Positions 19,001 to 27,899 are shown, counted from the stretch's first letter. The stretch: DNA of 64,000 bases from Pseudanabaena sp. FACHB-1998 (GCF_014696355.1 NZ_JACJQA010000046.1:62001-126000); one strand, 5' to 3'. The notes: generated from the letters alone by a model not told the origin. A program made the numbers and translations.

Positions 19001-20895
19001 CCAAGGAATTAATTGATGATCAAGCACTTTGGGTCAGTTCTATCTATTCTGAAGATTGGCAAAGTTTGGGAGATCAAATTTACGCAGATATTTTTAATGA
19101 GATTGGTGGGACTTATATCTATAGATTTCGCCATAAAGACGGATCTCTACGTTGGATGTCGCAAACAAACCATTCTCGCTGGGATAAATTTCTGAATGCC
19201 TATGTCGTCACGATACTTACCTCAGATGTGAGCGATCGCAAACGAGCTGAAGAGTTACTGCAAAGAAGTGAATTAGCTCTAATTGAAGCTCAGAGAGTTG
19301 CTCATATCGGTAATTGGGAATTTGAAATTCAAAGTCAGAAGATTACTTGGTCTAAAGAACTTTTCCTTATGTTTGGGCTTGAACCTCATCAATCAGAGCC
19401 AAACTTTACAGACTATCTTCAGATGATTCATCCCGATGATCGCTTAATTCTGCAACAAAAGGTGGAACAGGCGATCACAGAGGGCATACCCTATAGAGTT
19501 GATTACCGTACTATTCAAGATGGAACAATCCGCTACCATGAAGGACGTGCAGAAGTAGAAAAGAACGCACAGGGACAGGTCATCCGCCTCTACGGAACTG
19601 CTTTGGATATTAGCGATCGCAAACAGATCGAAATAGAACTACTCCAAGCCAAAGAAAATGCAGAGGCAGCCACTAAAGCCAAGAGTGCATTTCTGGCTAA
19701 CATGAGTCACGAGATCCGCACACCGATGAATGGAGTGTTGGGCATGGCGCAACTTTTGGAAACCACACCTTTAGATACAGAGCAGCAGGACTTTGTGAAG
19801 ATCATCAAAGAAAGTGGTGATGCGCTATTGACTATTATTAACGATATTCTTGACCTATCAAAAATCGAGTCAGGGATGCTAGAACTCGAAAACAGGGATT
19901 TTGCACTTACCGAAGTGATTAGTTCCGTTTGTCAATTGCTATCTAGTCAAGCACAAGATAAACAAATTCAGCTTCAATATGAGATCGCCCCTAATATTCC
20001 GCATATATTGGTAGGCGATAGTCCTCGATTGCGTCAAATTCTGTTAAATCTTATTGGTAATGCAATCAAATTTACTGAACATGGTCAAGTACAAGTTTCT
20101 GTTAGTGGTAGCCCTGTTCAAAATACTTTCTTAGATGCTAATCAAGAATCACCGCAGAGTGCCAATAGGTGGGAACTTAGATTTGCGATCGCAGATACAG
20201 GGCTGGGTATCAAAGTTAACCAAATTTCCAAGCTATTTCAAGCCTTTACCCAAGCCGATGCTTCGATCAATCGCAAATATGGCGGAACGGGGCTGGGATT
20301 AACTATCAGTAAGCGACTCATCGATTTAATGAATGGTCAGATCTGGGTGGAGAGTTTCGGGCAGGTGGGCGGATATCCTCCTCTCGATTGGCAGCCTGAA
20401 GTAATTACCCAAGGAGCAACATTCTATTTCATTATCTATCTCACTATTGGTAAGGCGATCGCCCTACCTCAGACATCCGCGATTACCGAAATCAATCCTC
20501 ACTTAGCCGATCTGTTGCCTTTACGAATACTTTTAGCTGAGGACAATGTATTTAATCAAATTGTTGCTCAATCTCTTCTTGCTAAACTTGGTTATCAAAT
20601 TGATGTCGTTAATAATGGGAGAGAAGCCCTAGAGGCTTTGCAACGTAATCCCTATGACTTAGTATTTATGGATGTGCAGATGCCTGAAATGGATGGTATT
20701 ACGGCGACTAAGCTAATTCGCGGACTAGAGGATGATGCAATCAATCAAATCCAAATTATTGCGATGACTGCGGATGCTAGCTCTGAAGATCGCCAGAAAT
20801 GTTTGGCTTCAGGCATGAATGGTTTCATCAGCAAACCCATCAATATTCAAGAAATCATTCAGCTACAAAATATTGTATCTCCCAAGAAGTTATAG
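16027..20895 (+). CDS. Giant hybrid sensor histidine kinase (Cache, six PAS, receiver)
   Basis: About 1622 residues. TM1 (about 20-40), an extracytoplasmic double-Cache-type sensor (about 45-350) and TM2 (about 358-380) are followed by a HAMP linker and six PAS/PAC domains (about 450-1195), each closed by a DI(S/T)DRK-type motif. Then come a HisKA domain with H1228 in NMSHEIRTPMNG, an HATPase domain (NLIGNAIKFTE, ADTGLGI, GGTGLGLTIS) and a receiver with D1549 in VFMDVQMPEMDG. It autophosphorylates in response to an outside ligand or a PAS-borne cofactor. PAS domains 4 and 5 are a tandem duplication. A TTG start at 16012 would add five residues. The response-regulator partner is unknown. Confidence 0.93.
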   Translation: MNIDRPPSAFFKRFSSIPLQWVIIVPFMLQILGAVGVVGYLSYRSGQESVHRLAGRLKNEINIRVAEKTLTYLQTIDQINKNNISALRRGNWSFDDFSSQERQAWEQMQLSSLSPMTIIGFGTPSGGHRAVERLNDGTFAIRAVQNGGGSYMSFTTNPDGTPAQGTQTTINFDARQRPWYQVAVKSQKAAWTNVYPHIYTGELLIALAEPIYEPKDSKLLGVTYGIRTIEEISRFLRTIDIRTGSVFIIQRDGTLVASSGSEKPYNLAPNASDQQLLSAINSPSLSISMTAKYLGDRFGNLGNIQQAEQFDFAINGDRQLVQAAPIRDQHGLDWLIVVVIPESDFMAEIQANRIWTILLCGLTLVIATGFGLLTTRWIARPILRLSLASKAIARREWQETWFENCAIAEVKMLNEAFSLMTTELRVADQLFGNYEQDLKRQVAEKTIALTEAQRIARIGSWEFNVVTGESTWSDQQFRILGYDPKEPLPLYANFFDLLPAADRPKMQTVVEEAIAHGTPYEVEHGIFRPDGSICHIVSRGEAICDEQGKVIKLVGMITDITAQKEAQKTLELQSIIMNNMAGGVCLVKAADLIIVYTNPKFDAMFGYGEGELVGQPVGLINYVETEVTPTVPVRDVVTKLDRDGEAEYEVHNRKKDGTLFWCRVHTSRFEHPEYGTVYVAVQQDITELKQAELALQQSESQLRNLFAGMTDFIFVLNHEGRYLKVAPTQANIENNSISKVNQTLHEHLPKTTADYFLEMIQQVLQTQESHKIEYSLEIAGKTLWFSTIVSPLDGESVLWVARNISDRKQLELDLQLSESKLNDILNSATASIARLFVKANGTFAMDYISDGCELVSGYTSAELKADNALWLSRINPQDWEAVQSQVYEDIFAERGGNYTYRFHHKDGSQRWISQTNHSRWDNRENAWIVTIISKDISDRKQLEIDLQLSENKLNDILNSTTAVITRTLIKNDGTWEITYVSEACEAVSGYSSKELIDDQALWVSSIYSEDWQSLGDQIYADIFNEIGGTYIYRFRHKDGSLRWMSQTNHSRWDKFLNAYVVTILTSDVSDRKRAEELLQRSELALIEAQRVAHIGNWEFEIQSQKITWSKELFLMFGLEPHQSEPNFTDYLQMIHPDDRLILQQKVEQAITEGIPYRVDYRTIQDGTIRYHEGRAEVEKNAQGQVIRLYGTALDISDRKQIEIELLQAKENAEAATKAKSAFLANMSHEIRTPMNGVLGMAQLLETTPLDTEQQDFVKIIKESGDALLTIINDILDLSKIESGMLELENRDFALTEVISSVCQLLSSQAQDKQIQLQYEIAPNIPHILVGDSPRLRQILLNLIGNAIKFTEHGQVQVSVSGSPVQNTFLDANQESPQSANRWELRFAIADTGLGIKVNQISKLFQAFTQADASINRKYGGTGLGLTISKRLIDLMNGQIWVESFGQVGGYPPLDWQPEVITQGATFYFIIYLTIGKAIALPQTSAITEINPHLADLLPLRILLAEDNVFNQIVAQSLLAKLGYQIDVVNNGREALEALQRNPYDLVFMDVQMPEMDGITATKLIRGLEDDAINQIQIIAMTADASSEDRQKCLASGMNGFISKPINIQEIIQLQNIVSPKKL

Positions 20896-20948
20896 CTGTG
20901 AAGCGAGTTGCGGTGCTTCGCACCGACACTCGCTTCACAGCTATAACT
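20888..20948. repeat. 61-nt hairpin after the histidine kinase (palindrome family A)
   Basis: A 20-bp perfect outer stem (AGTTATAGCTGTGAAGCGAG) encloses a CGGTGC-TTC-GCACCG core. It overlaps the last codons of the kinase gene and probably terminates it. Confidence 0.75.
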
Positions 20949-21094
20949 GATGTTACGTGGAATGAATATCGCCCTCACCCCCCAGCCCCCTCTCCCATTA
21001 AGGGAGAGGGGGAGCAAGACTAATTTCTTGTCCCCCTCTCCCCTTTTGGGAGAGGGGCTAGGGGTGAGGGTCTTGTGAGCTTCCACGTAACATC
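20949..21094. mobile_element. 146-bp MITE-like insertion with 14-bp inverted ends
   Basis: The ends are perfect 14-bp inverted repeats (GATGTTACGTGGAA). The interior is made of complementary CCCTCACCCC and GGGAGAGGGG blocks plus an inner hairpin. The 10-mer AGCTATAACT is directly repeated at both borders (20939-20948 and 21095-21104), which looks like a target-site duplication. The target is the right arm of the preceding palindrome. There is no coding capacity, so any transposase must come from elsewhere. Confidence 0.75.
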
Positions 21095-21102
21095 AGCTAT
21101 AA

Positions 21103-22269
21103 CTACAAAAATCGGTTGGGGGAAAGTTGATTAATAATCTCATCGGTATTGCCCAAGGCGTGAGCCGTAAACCTTTGCGATAAGGTCGGCACATAGACAG
21201 TGGGGCTAGTAAAGCCTGAGAACAAATGGAGATTCGCATAGCCTTCTAATGCTCCCACCAACGGTAAACCATCGCTACTAAATGCAACTAAACAATTGCG
21301 CCATTTTCCTTGAAGTTCTCCAATTTTTGGTAAGACTTTGCTCACATAGGCGCGAATTTTTGTCTCACTTTGCTGAGCATCGATCGCTGCATAGGGATCA
21401 GTTAACACACGGCTAAGCTGTCCAAATCTCACACGGCGATCGCAAAATTGAATTGCCCCTGCATCAATGGAAGGTGGCAACAATTCGCGTCCTGACTCAT
21501 CCCAGAGAGCATCTTTTTCTTTGCTGGTTGTCGTTGCTTCGAGGTCATAGCGCTTGGTAGCCGCAGGCATGACCATCGTTCGTAATTCCAAATCAACGGG
21601 TGGGGTGTCGATCGCTTCAGCATGGGTGAAATAGACGCGAGCATTAATCCCTGAAGCCTTGAGCAAAGCGCGAGATAGTCCTCCAGCACAGACCACAACT
21701 CGCTCGGCTGAGAAATCCCCTTGCTCTGTAGATACACCCGTAAGGCGATCGCCTGCCACTAATAGACGATTGACCTTTGCGTAGAGAATCTCACCACCCA
21801 AACTTTCCAAAGCTTGGCTATGGGCTTTTACAAAGCAATCCAAATTAACATGAGCGTGGGGCAGAAGTAACGCGCCGCTAATGGCTTGGGTATTCAGAAG
21901 TGGTTCGCGATCGTGGGCTTCCTGAGCATTAAGTAAGGTCGGGGCGATCGCGCAACTGGCATATTGAGAAAGCATCTCTTGCGGGTCAGCATCAACTTCC
22001 AGAGTTAACAATAAATCTAGTTCTCGAAACTCCGTATCGATCCCTAATTCATGGGATAGATTCCGTTGGCGATTAATCCCTTCCTCGCATAGTTGCTTGG
22101 TGATAGGGCTTGATCCAGACCAATAGGAAATACCACCATAACCAAGGCTACTAGAGCCATTGAATTGAGAATTCTGCTCAATTAGCAATACAGAAAATCC
22201 TGCCTTCTGTAGTTCGTAGCTCAATGATATACCTGTGATCCCACCTCCAATTACGATCCAATCATGCAT
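21103..22269 (-). CDS. FAD-dependent oxidoreductase (DAO / glycine-oxidase-like)
   Basis: This 388-residue flavoprotein has an N-terminal Rossmann dinucleotide motif, VIGGGITGISLSYEL, and the DAO-family layout: a second FAD-contacting strand near 155-180 (GVSTEQGDFSAERVVVCAGG) and a C-terminal PLVGALEGYANLHLFSGF segment. Family members oxidise amines or amino acids, or repair reduced metabolites; the substrate is not evident. It starts 77 bp downstream of the GT2 gene on the same strand, separated by a palindrome. It is probably cytosolic. Confidence 0.8.
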   Translation of the reverse strand: MHDWIVIGGGITGISLSYELQKAGFSVLLIEQNSQFNGSSSLGYGGISYWSGSSPITKQLCEEGINRQRNLSHELGIDTEFRELDLLLTLEVDADPQEMLSQYASCAIAPTLLNAQEAHDREPLLNTQAISGALLLPHAHVNLDCFVKAHSQALESLGGEILYAKVNRLLVAGDRLTGVSTEQGDFSAERVVVCAGGLSRALLKASGINARVYFTHAEAIDTPPVDLELRTMVMPAATKRYDLEATTTSKEKDALWDESGRELLPPSIDAGAIQFCDRRVRFGQLSRVLTDPYAAIDAQQSETKIRAYVSKVLPKIGELQGKWRNCLVAFSSDGLPLVGALEGYANLHLFSGFTSPTVYVPTLSQRFTAHALGNTDEIINQLSPNRFL

Positions 22270-22310
22270 TACTTTCTATCTCTTTAATTCAATAAAAATT
22301 CTATATCGTG

Positions 22311-22347
22311 GAATTTCCTAGTTTGCCTTAGGCAAACTAGGAAATTC
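22311..22347. terminator. 18-bp palindrome after the GT2 gene
   Basis: A perfect 18-bp stem (GAATTTCCTAGTTTGCCT) with a one-base centre, reaching the first base of the glycosyltransferase stop codon. It is a likely terminator between the GT2 and FAD genes. Confidence 0.7.
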
Positions 22348-23714
22348 TATATTTCTTGTAAACCAATCTCTTCTAAAAGATTGTCGCCAGCACCTTGATG
22401 CTGCGTTTTTACCCACTTGAGGCGCTTTGGCAAAACACACATCCGCAAAGTCACAGAGCCAATAATCGGAATCCAATGCAACATATAAATCATGCCAGAG
22501 GCACTTTGAATGATGGCTTGTCCCCATGTAACTTGATAGGATCGACGCAGTCCAAATGCCATTGTTACCGAAGTAAGCGCTAGGGAAAATCCTGCGATCG
22601 CGGGCAACATGGGATTATGTCTCAACAGAATCGCGGCGATCGTGTCAGGAATAAAGGCGACAGTTAGCAAATATTGGTTGATGTAAAACAAGCTCGCGTC
22701 AAAGGTTTTGAGAAATCCCATTTTGCCGCTTACGAGTAAGCTCCAATAGTCAAGATAGCGCTGAAATCCGCCTTCCGCCCAGCGATTACGCTGATGCCAA
22801 AGTTGTTTGGCATTGACGACACCTTCTTCTAAAACCGCAGGGAAGTTAAGACAAGCGATATCCCATTGATTGAGATGGAGGCGAATCGTGAGGTCGAGGT
22901 CATCGGTAATGGTTTGTTCATTCCATCCCCCGCAATCATCAAGAGCCTTGCGGCGCACAAATTGACCATTGCCCCGCAATTCCCCTACACCGCCAACGCG
23001 AATGCGTAAATCCTGTAAACATAAATCTAGAGCCATTTCCGCCGATTGTCCTGCTGTCCACCAGTTTTCCGTGGCATTGGCGATCGCCTTGCGTAATTGT
23101 ACTGCGCCGATTTTAGCCTGTTGGAATACAGGGACAAGCGATCGCAAAACATCGTTGGGAACTTGAGCATCGGCATCAAATACGCCCACGATATCGCCCT
23201 GAGTGAGAGCTAGAACTTGATTTAATGCGCCTGATTTGCCCCCCTGTGCATCAGCACCTCGGCGAAGGGTCTTCAATTGTGGATACTTTTGCTTAAGTAG
23301 GTCTAGCACCTCTGGGGTGCGATCGCTACTATTATCATCCACAATCCACACCTCAAAGCGATCGCTGGGATAGTCCAACTGACAAAGGTTTTTGACCAGA
23401 TTGGCAATTACTGCCTCCTCATTTTTTGCCGAAGCTAAGAGAGAGAAAAAGGGTAAGTCTTTGTTTAATTCGGGGTTTGAGTCTGGATTAGCAAAATTAG
23501 TTGAGGTTACTTGGGTAACCAGATCAGGCAAAGGCGGCGCAAAGATCAGCCGCAAAGCATGAATAGCGAATAATCCGAGAAGTACCCATTGCATCCAAGG
23601 AGCGAAATGTAAACTAATGGTCAACCCATAGACAATGGCGAGTATGGTGATGGTTTTGAGCCTACGGCGATCGCCTCCTGAATGAAGGCTGCTACGAAAA
23701 TTCGTCTCGTGCAT
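22347..23714 (-). CDS. Processive family-2 membrane glycosyltransferase
   Basis: This 455-residue enzyme has two N-terminal helices (about 22-55), a GT-A domain and a C-terminal membrane region (about 330-430). The processive GT2 signature is complete: DDNSSDRT (nucleotide binding), DADAQVP (metal binding), TDDLDLT (acceptor/base) and QRNRW for the QxxRW motif. This architecture is shared with cellulose/hyaluronan-type and poly-beta-GlcNAc synthases, so it probably polymerises or extends an exported polysaccharide. No partner subunit is adjacent. The start chosen is ATG 23714. Confidence 0.85.
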   Translation of the reverse strand: MHETNFRSSLHSGGDRRRLKTITILAIVYGLTISLHFAPWMQWVLLGLFAIHALRLIFAPPLPDLVTQVTSTNFANPDSNPELNKDLPFFSLLASAKNEEAVIANLVKNLCQLDYPSDRFEVWIVDDNSSDRTPEVLDLLKQKYPQLKTLRRGADAQGGKSGALNQVLALTQGDIVGVFDADAQVPNDVLRSLVPVFQQAKIGAVQLRKAIANATENWWTAGQSAEMALDLCLQDLRIRVGGVGELRGNGQFVRRKALDDCGGWNEQTITDDLDLTIRLHLNQWDIACLNFPAVLEEGVVNAKQLWHQRNRWAEGGFQRYLDYWSLLVSGKMGFLKTFDASLFYINQYLLTVAFIPDTIAAILLRHNPMLPAIAGFSLALTSVTMAFGLRRSYQVTWGQAIIQSASGMIYMLHWIPIIGSVTLRMCVLPKRLKWVKTQHQGAGDNLLEEIGLQEI

Positions 23715-23854
23715 TTGCGGTATATATTACGAAATGTTTAGCTGGACATACTCAGGATACCGCTTTTCATCAAAGCTTTTCATCAAAGCTTTTTACAATT
23801 CTCTAAACCCCTAGGCTAAACCTCTGATTCCTAGGCAATATCCCAATGAAAGAG

Positions 23855-23913
23855 TGGCTTAGCCAAATAAATAGGGCGGCGCGTTGCGCCGCCCTATTTA
23901 TTTGGCTAAGCCA
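23855..23913. repeat. 28-bp perfect palindrome (family A) between GT2 and sppA
   Basis: Stem TGGCTTAGCCAAATAAATAG plus the GGCGGCGC core, loop GTT, perfectly complementary right arm. It lies between divergent genes, so it is not a simple terminator. Confidence 0.8.
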
Positions 23914-23978
23914 TAACCAACAACAACCTCTAAATCGCTAATATAGTGAAGATGGATCGAGAAATAAGTAATAACTGA

Positions 23979-24779
23979 ATGTTCGGCTTTCTAAAACGCA
24001 AAAATCGTAAAAAAATCGCACGTATTGAAATCACTGGAGCGATCGGGTCAAGTACTAGAACGCGAGTTCTAGAAGCCCTTGAATTTGTGGAAGAAAATAA
24101 ATTCCCTGCTCTCCTCCTGCGGATTGATAGTCCGGGGGGAACCGTTGGCGATTCTCAAGAAATCTATGCTGCTCTTAAGCGCATCAGAGAAAAAGTCAAA
24201 GTTGTTGCTAGCTTCGGCAATATTTCCGCCAGTGGCGGCGTGTATATCGGTGTTGGTGCTGATTACATTGTGTCCAACTCAGGCACAATCACAGGTAGTA
24301 TCGGCGTAATTTTGCGTGGTAATAACATTGAGAAATTACTAGACAAAATTGGTGTTTCTTTTAAAGTGATTAAGTCGGGAGCTTACAAAGATATTCTTTC
24401 GTTCGATCGCGAAATCACCCCCGAAGAAAGAGCAATTCTGCAATCCCTCATCGATACTAGCTATAACCAATTTGTCGAAACCGTCGCTGAAGGTCGTAAG
24501 CTCAGTCCCACTACAGTGCGATCGTTTGCCGACGGCAGAGTCTTTACAGGCGAGCAAGCCCTTGCCCTCGGTCTAGTTGATCGCCTTGGCACGGAAGAAG
24601 ATGCGCGTATATGGGCTGCCGAACTGGTTGGACTCGATCCCAAAACGACAAAAGTATTTACGATCAAGCCGCCCAAGTCCTTTGCCAGCAAGTTTTTGCC
24701 TAGCAATTCCGAAAATGCGATCGCCCGTCTGCAATTTGAAGCGGAAACCAGTGGAATGCCTCTTTGGATGTGGCAATAA
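23979..24779 (+). CDS. sppA: Signal peptide peptidase SppA, 36K type
   Basis: This 266-residue serine protease of the S49 family has the Ser-Lys dyad: S85 in NISASGGVYIG and K137 in KSGAYKD. The RIDSPGG motif at about 48-54 is typical. It lacks a clear N-terminal membrane helix, so it is either peripheral or cytosolic. SppA degrades cleaved signal peptides; in cyanobacteria homologues are tied to light and phycobilisome acclimation. It starts at ATG 23979 and is monocistronic, with a hairpin after the stop codon. Confidence 0.93.
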   Translation: MFGFLKRKNRKKIARIEITGAIGSSTRTRVLEALEFVEENKFPALLLRIDSPGGTVGDSQEIYAALKRIREKVKVVASFGNISASGGVYIGVGADYIVSNSGTITGSIGVILRGNNIEKLLDKIGVSFKVIKSGAYKDILSFDREITPEERAILQSLIDTSYNQFVETVAEGRKLSPTTVRSFADGRVFTGEQALALGLVDRLGTEEDARIWAAELVGLDPKTTKVFTIKPPKSFASKFLPSNSENAIARLQFEAETSGMPLWMWQ

Positions 24780-24782
24780 GCC

Positions 24783-24812
24783 CAAGAAAGCCAATTTATA
24801 ATGGCTTTCTTG
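24783..24812. terminator. Bidirectional terminator between sppA and the EamA gene
   Basis: An 11-bp stem (CAAGAAAGCCA) with an 8-nt loop between two convergent genes, ending in T-rich sequence. Confidence 0.65.
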
Positions 24813-25157
24813 TTATAGCTCTATGGAAGTAAAGACTAGCCCAGCAAGGATTAATCCCATACCCAATATGTACCAAGGAGTAATGCGATCGCCTAAGAAC
24901 AGTGTCGAGAAAAGTGTGACTAAAATGAAAGTTAAAAATGTGAAAGGATAAGCCTTAGAAAGGGGAATAAACCTTAAGGCAAATACCCAAAGTAAAGTAC
25001 CGATCCCATAAAACAATAAACCTAGTATTAATGCAGGATTTATCCAAGTAGAGATATTTTCACTATTAATTAAAACAGCCCCTTTTTTAAATAAGATATG
25101 TCCTCCAGTTGTTACTAAAGAAATAGCTAAAAGCAAAAGTAAATTTCTGTCAAACAT
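24813..25157 (-). CDS. Small EamA/SMR-type membrane carrier (ArnE/ArnF-like)
   Basis: This 114-residue protein has four transmembrane helices (about 5-23, 40-58, 68-88, 95-112) of the drug/metabolite transporter superfamily in its half-length, SMR/ArnE-like form. The motif ALRFIPLSKAYPF is typical of EamA-type proteins that move polyprenyl-phosphate sugars. In the Arn pathway ArnE/ArnF flip undecaprenyl-phosphate aminoarabinose. Here it is the last gene of a glycan cassette, 87 bp after a NodB-type deacylase. Single half-length carriers normally dimerise. The carrier role is inference from family and context. Confidence 0.75.
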   Translation of the reverse strand: MFDRNLLLLLAISLVTTGGHILFKKGAVLINSENISTWINPALILGLLFYGIGTLLWVFALRFIPLSKAYPFTFLTFILVTLFSTLFLGDRITPWYILGMGLILAGLVFTSIEL

Positions 25158-25244
25158 ATTAGCTGGGAAGTTCCAAATACAAGATTGATCTGCGTAGTGA
25201 TAATACGCCTAAAAAATGATAGATGCTTAAACAATCGCAATCTT

Positions 25245-26234
25245 TTAGCCTGTAGCACTATGGTAGAAATGGGGCTGAACCGAGGATATTTTAGAATGGC
25301 TTTTTTTGATTTCTTCTGCATGTTGTGACATCGGAACAATTGTGTAATGCTCGGATAAAATTTGTAAAACTTTACCAACCATTGCTACTTTCTTATAACT
25401 AGGCTGATTCATCGCTGGAAAAAAAGCTAACTCAGGAACGTCTTCTTCTCCCATAAAATCTAAGGGATGCAAAAGAAGAGACGGTTGTACTTTCATCAGC
25501 CGACAAAGAGCAATAGCAAAGCGGAAATAAAGTAAAGCTAAGGACTTGGAAAATACGGCTAGATATAACAGATAACTAACGTGAATTGGCAACTTAAAAA
25601 TAGGCATTGTGGTTACAGGAATCTCAATCAAATCGCCCATCAATCTCCATTTATAGGGATTTAAAGGACGAAATCCCTCTCGAAATTTGCCAAATAGCTC
25701 TTTACGTTTTTCCATTTCCTCTTTACTCAACTTGCTCGACATAAAGTAGTAAGCTCGAGCGAGGGGCCCTAAAAAAGTAGGAAATGTGGAAGCATCATAT
25801 TGATAGCCACGACGCGATAAAACTCTTAATACCGTAGAAGACAAACTGAATCCAGGTCCTCTAAATCCGATAGGACGACTTCCCGTCGCTTTCTCGATAT
25901 TCTCTTCGGCGATCGCCAATTCGTGATCTACTTCTTCTTCGGAGTAAAGATGCAACCAAGGCTCATGTTTAAAAGAATGATTGCCAATCTCATGTCCCGC
26001 ATCAGTAATCATTTTAAGAGCAGCATGGTTTTTCTCTAGAGAAGCATCTTGCCCGACAATAAAAAAAGTTATCTTGATATCGCGCTCTTTTAAAAAATTT
26101 AATACACGGGGAATAACAATATCTAAATAAGAAGGAAAGGATTGCCAACCCTCATCGCCATGGGTCTTCATATAAGACCATTGATTATCAAGATCCAGCG
26201 ATAGACTGGAGATATTATTATTTTTTGCTTTCAT
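25245..26234 (-). CDS. NodB-type polysaccharide deacetylase (ArnD/NaxD-like)
   Basis: This 329-residue protein has a NodB-homology domain (about 10-150). Motif 1 is LSLDLDNQW (D14/D16), motif 2 is HEIGNHSFKH with zinc-ligand-type H86 and H90, and motif 3 is FRGPGFS. The HPLD segment near residue 250 fits the family's late motif. There is no signal peptide, so the active site should face the cytoplasm, as in ArnD, which deformylates a lipid-linked sugar, rather than cell-wall deacetylases. It begins 23 bp after the membrane protein gene and precedes the EamA carrier gene. Confidence 0.85.
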   Translation of the reverse strand: MKAKNNNISSLSLDLDNQWSYMKTHGDEGWQSFPSYLDIVIPRVLNFLKERDIKITFFIVGQDASLEKNHAALKMITDAGHEIGNHSFKHEPWLHLYSEEEVDHELAIAEENIEKATGSRPIGFRGPGFSLSSTVLRVLSRRGYQYDASTFPTFLGPLARAYYFMSSKLSKEEMEKRKELFGKFREGFRPLNPYKWRLMGDLIEIPVTTMPIFKLPIHVSYLLYLAVFSKSLALLYFRFAIALCRLMKVQPSLLLHPLDFMGEEDVPELAFFPAMNQPSYKKVAMVGKVLQILSEHYTIVPMSQHAEEIKKSHSKISSVQPHFYHSATG

Positions 26235-26257
26235 TTTATTTTTACCAAAAGTTTAAG

Positions 26258-27766
26258 TTAGGAGGAAATTGATAGGGGTAACTTAGCTGTTACTATAATG
26301 AACCATAAAGTTATAAAGATAGTCAAAACTGCTAATAAACTCCAAAAAATCAAGAAAACTTTCGGGTTGCTTCTAAAGGGAATTAATTGATATTGATGAA
26401 TGCAATCTTGAGTAAAAGAACTGTTGAACTGACAAATGATGTTTGTAAATCTTTGACCTAACCGAAACTGATTAAATTTTAATTCCTCAGGGATATTTTT
26501 AGATTGAGAAATTTCCGCTCCATAATGTAAAGATACGGAAGCGATTTGGACTGTTAGGGATATTAATAGAATAGCTTGAAAAAGAATAGCAATCAAATTC
26601 TTTTTAGTTAAGTATTTGTTAATAAGAAAAGCAGCCATAGGAATAATTAAAAGATGAACTGATGTAAGTTGGTACTTAGCTCCCCAAGAATCATCGGCTG
26701 CCCAGTATAAATATCTACTAGTTAATAAAATGTGTCCGATCAGATTAAAAATTCCCGCAACAAAATAACATTGAATATAGGGAGAAAACTTTTTCCAGAA
26801 TAAGATCGCTGTGATAAGACAAGGTAGTAATAAAGGATCGTAAATAAATATACTTTTTGCGGGAGAGAATAGTACGCCTAAGATGCCAACATCTGGCGTA
26901 TAGGTAAAAGGATAATTTGCTGGAAGCGAAGGGATTCCTTGCCAAAGTGGATCGGTAGCTAATTGTTGAAAAGCAACTTTCTGCCCAAAATCTAAAAAGT
27001 TACCATAACGAAAAAAGTTTAACAAACCTACTAAAATACCTAAAGGTAAAAATCCAACTAGCCAAAAGCATAAAGCCTTAAATATATTACTTTTACTAGT
27101 TTGTTGTAAAAGTAAACAAGCTAATAGAAATAAAAAGATCGATATAGAATTAATAGCACTACTCATTCGCACCAAAAAAGCTGCACTCGCTGCTAGTCCA
27201 CTCAACAGAACAAAGTGATTCTTAAAAGATTGGGTATACCCTAGAACACAGGCATAGGAAATAAGAGTAAATAATAGTATTTGATTGACTTGTTGATGTT
27301 CTTGGGCGTAATGCAAAATAGTAGTGCAGAGCATAACTATAATACTCGTCAAACCCGCAACTTTTTCGGTAAAACCAAATAGATTAATAAGCCAATAACA
27401 AGCAATAACCGCACTAACATTTAAAGGAATAAAAATTAAATACGAAATCGTAGCATGTCGAACTTTAATTTCTGATTCATAGGGAAATAGATTATGTATT
27501 TGTGCGCCTATCCAGTCTCCCGGGAGCATCAATATAGATTGTCCTAAATCCCATGATATATACCTTCTTCCATCTTTACCAATTACTCCCGCCTTAACAT
27601 CTCCTTGAATTGTAGGCTTATAGTCGGCGGCAACTTCTTCAGTTCTTGTCCACCATGCATGAGACATATCGGCGCGTAGAGCTGTATCGATGCTACCAAG
27701 AGTGCCTCGGTTAATTAAAAAAATCCATAGGAAAGAAATTATTGCTACTTTTGTAATAATTTTCAT
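26258..27766 (-). CDS. Multi-pass membrane protein, possible GT-C glycosyltransferase (ArnT-like role)
   Basis: This 502-residue protein has about 11 hydrophobic helices, a first helix at 5-20 and a large first outer loop (about 22-105) with acidic residues (GSIDTALRADMS). That is the architecture of GT-C enzymes (PMT/ArnT/DUF2029-like), which use polyprenyl-phosphate sugars on the outer face of the membrane. I see no family-diagnostic motif beyond this. Position in the cassette, between FAD-enzyme and deacylase genes, supports transfer of the lipid-linked sugar to an envelope acceptor. Alternatively it could be a polymerase or transporter. Confidence 0.6.
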   Translation of the reverse strand: MKIITKVAIISFLWIFLINRGTLGSIDTALRADMSHAWWTRTEEVAADYKPTIQGDVKAGVIGKDGRRYISWDLGQSILMLPGDWIGAQIHNLFPYESEIKVRHATISYLIFIPLNVSAVIACYWLINLFGFTEKVAGLTSIIVMLCTTILHYAQEHQQVNQILLFTLISYACVLGYTQSFKNHFVLLSGLAASAAFLVRMSSAINSISIFLFLLACLLLQQTSKSNIFKALCFWLVGFLPLGILVGLLNFFRYGNFLDFGQKVAFQQLATDPLWQGIPSLPANYPFTYTPDVGILGVLFSPAKSIFIYDPLLLPCLITAILFWKKFSPYIQCYFVAGIFNLIGHILLTSRYLYWAADDSWGAKYQLTSVHLLIIPMAAFLINKYLTKKNLIAILFQAILLISLTVQIASVSLHYGAEISQSKNIPEELKFNQFRLGQRFTNIICQFNSSFTQDCIHQYQLIPFRSNPKVFLIFWSLLAVLTIFITLWFIIVTAKLPLSISS

Positions 27767-27899
27767 GATTAGTCTTAGCTATTTTGGTCTCGGAAAGTCT
27801 CAAGTTATTCAAATTAATAGGCAATAAACTTCATATTATTTATATTCTTGATATTGTTTATTTTTATTTCAAAAAAGTTTGAGTTAATTTTTTGATTTG

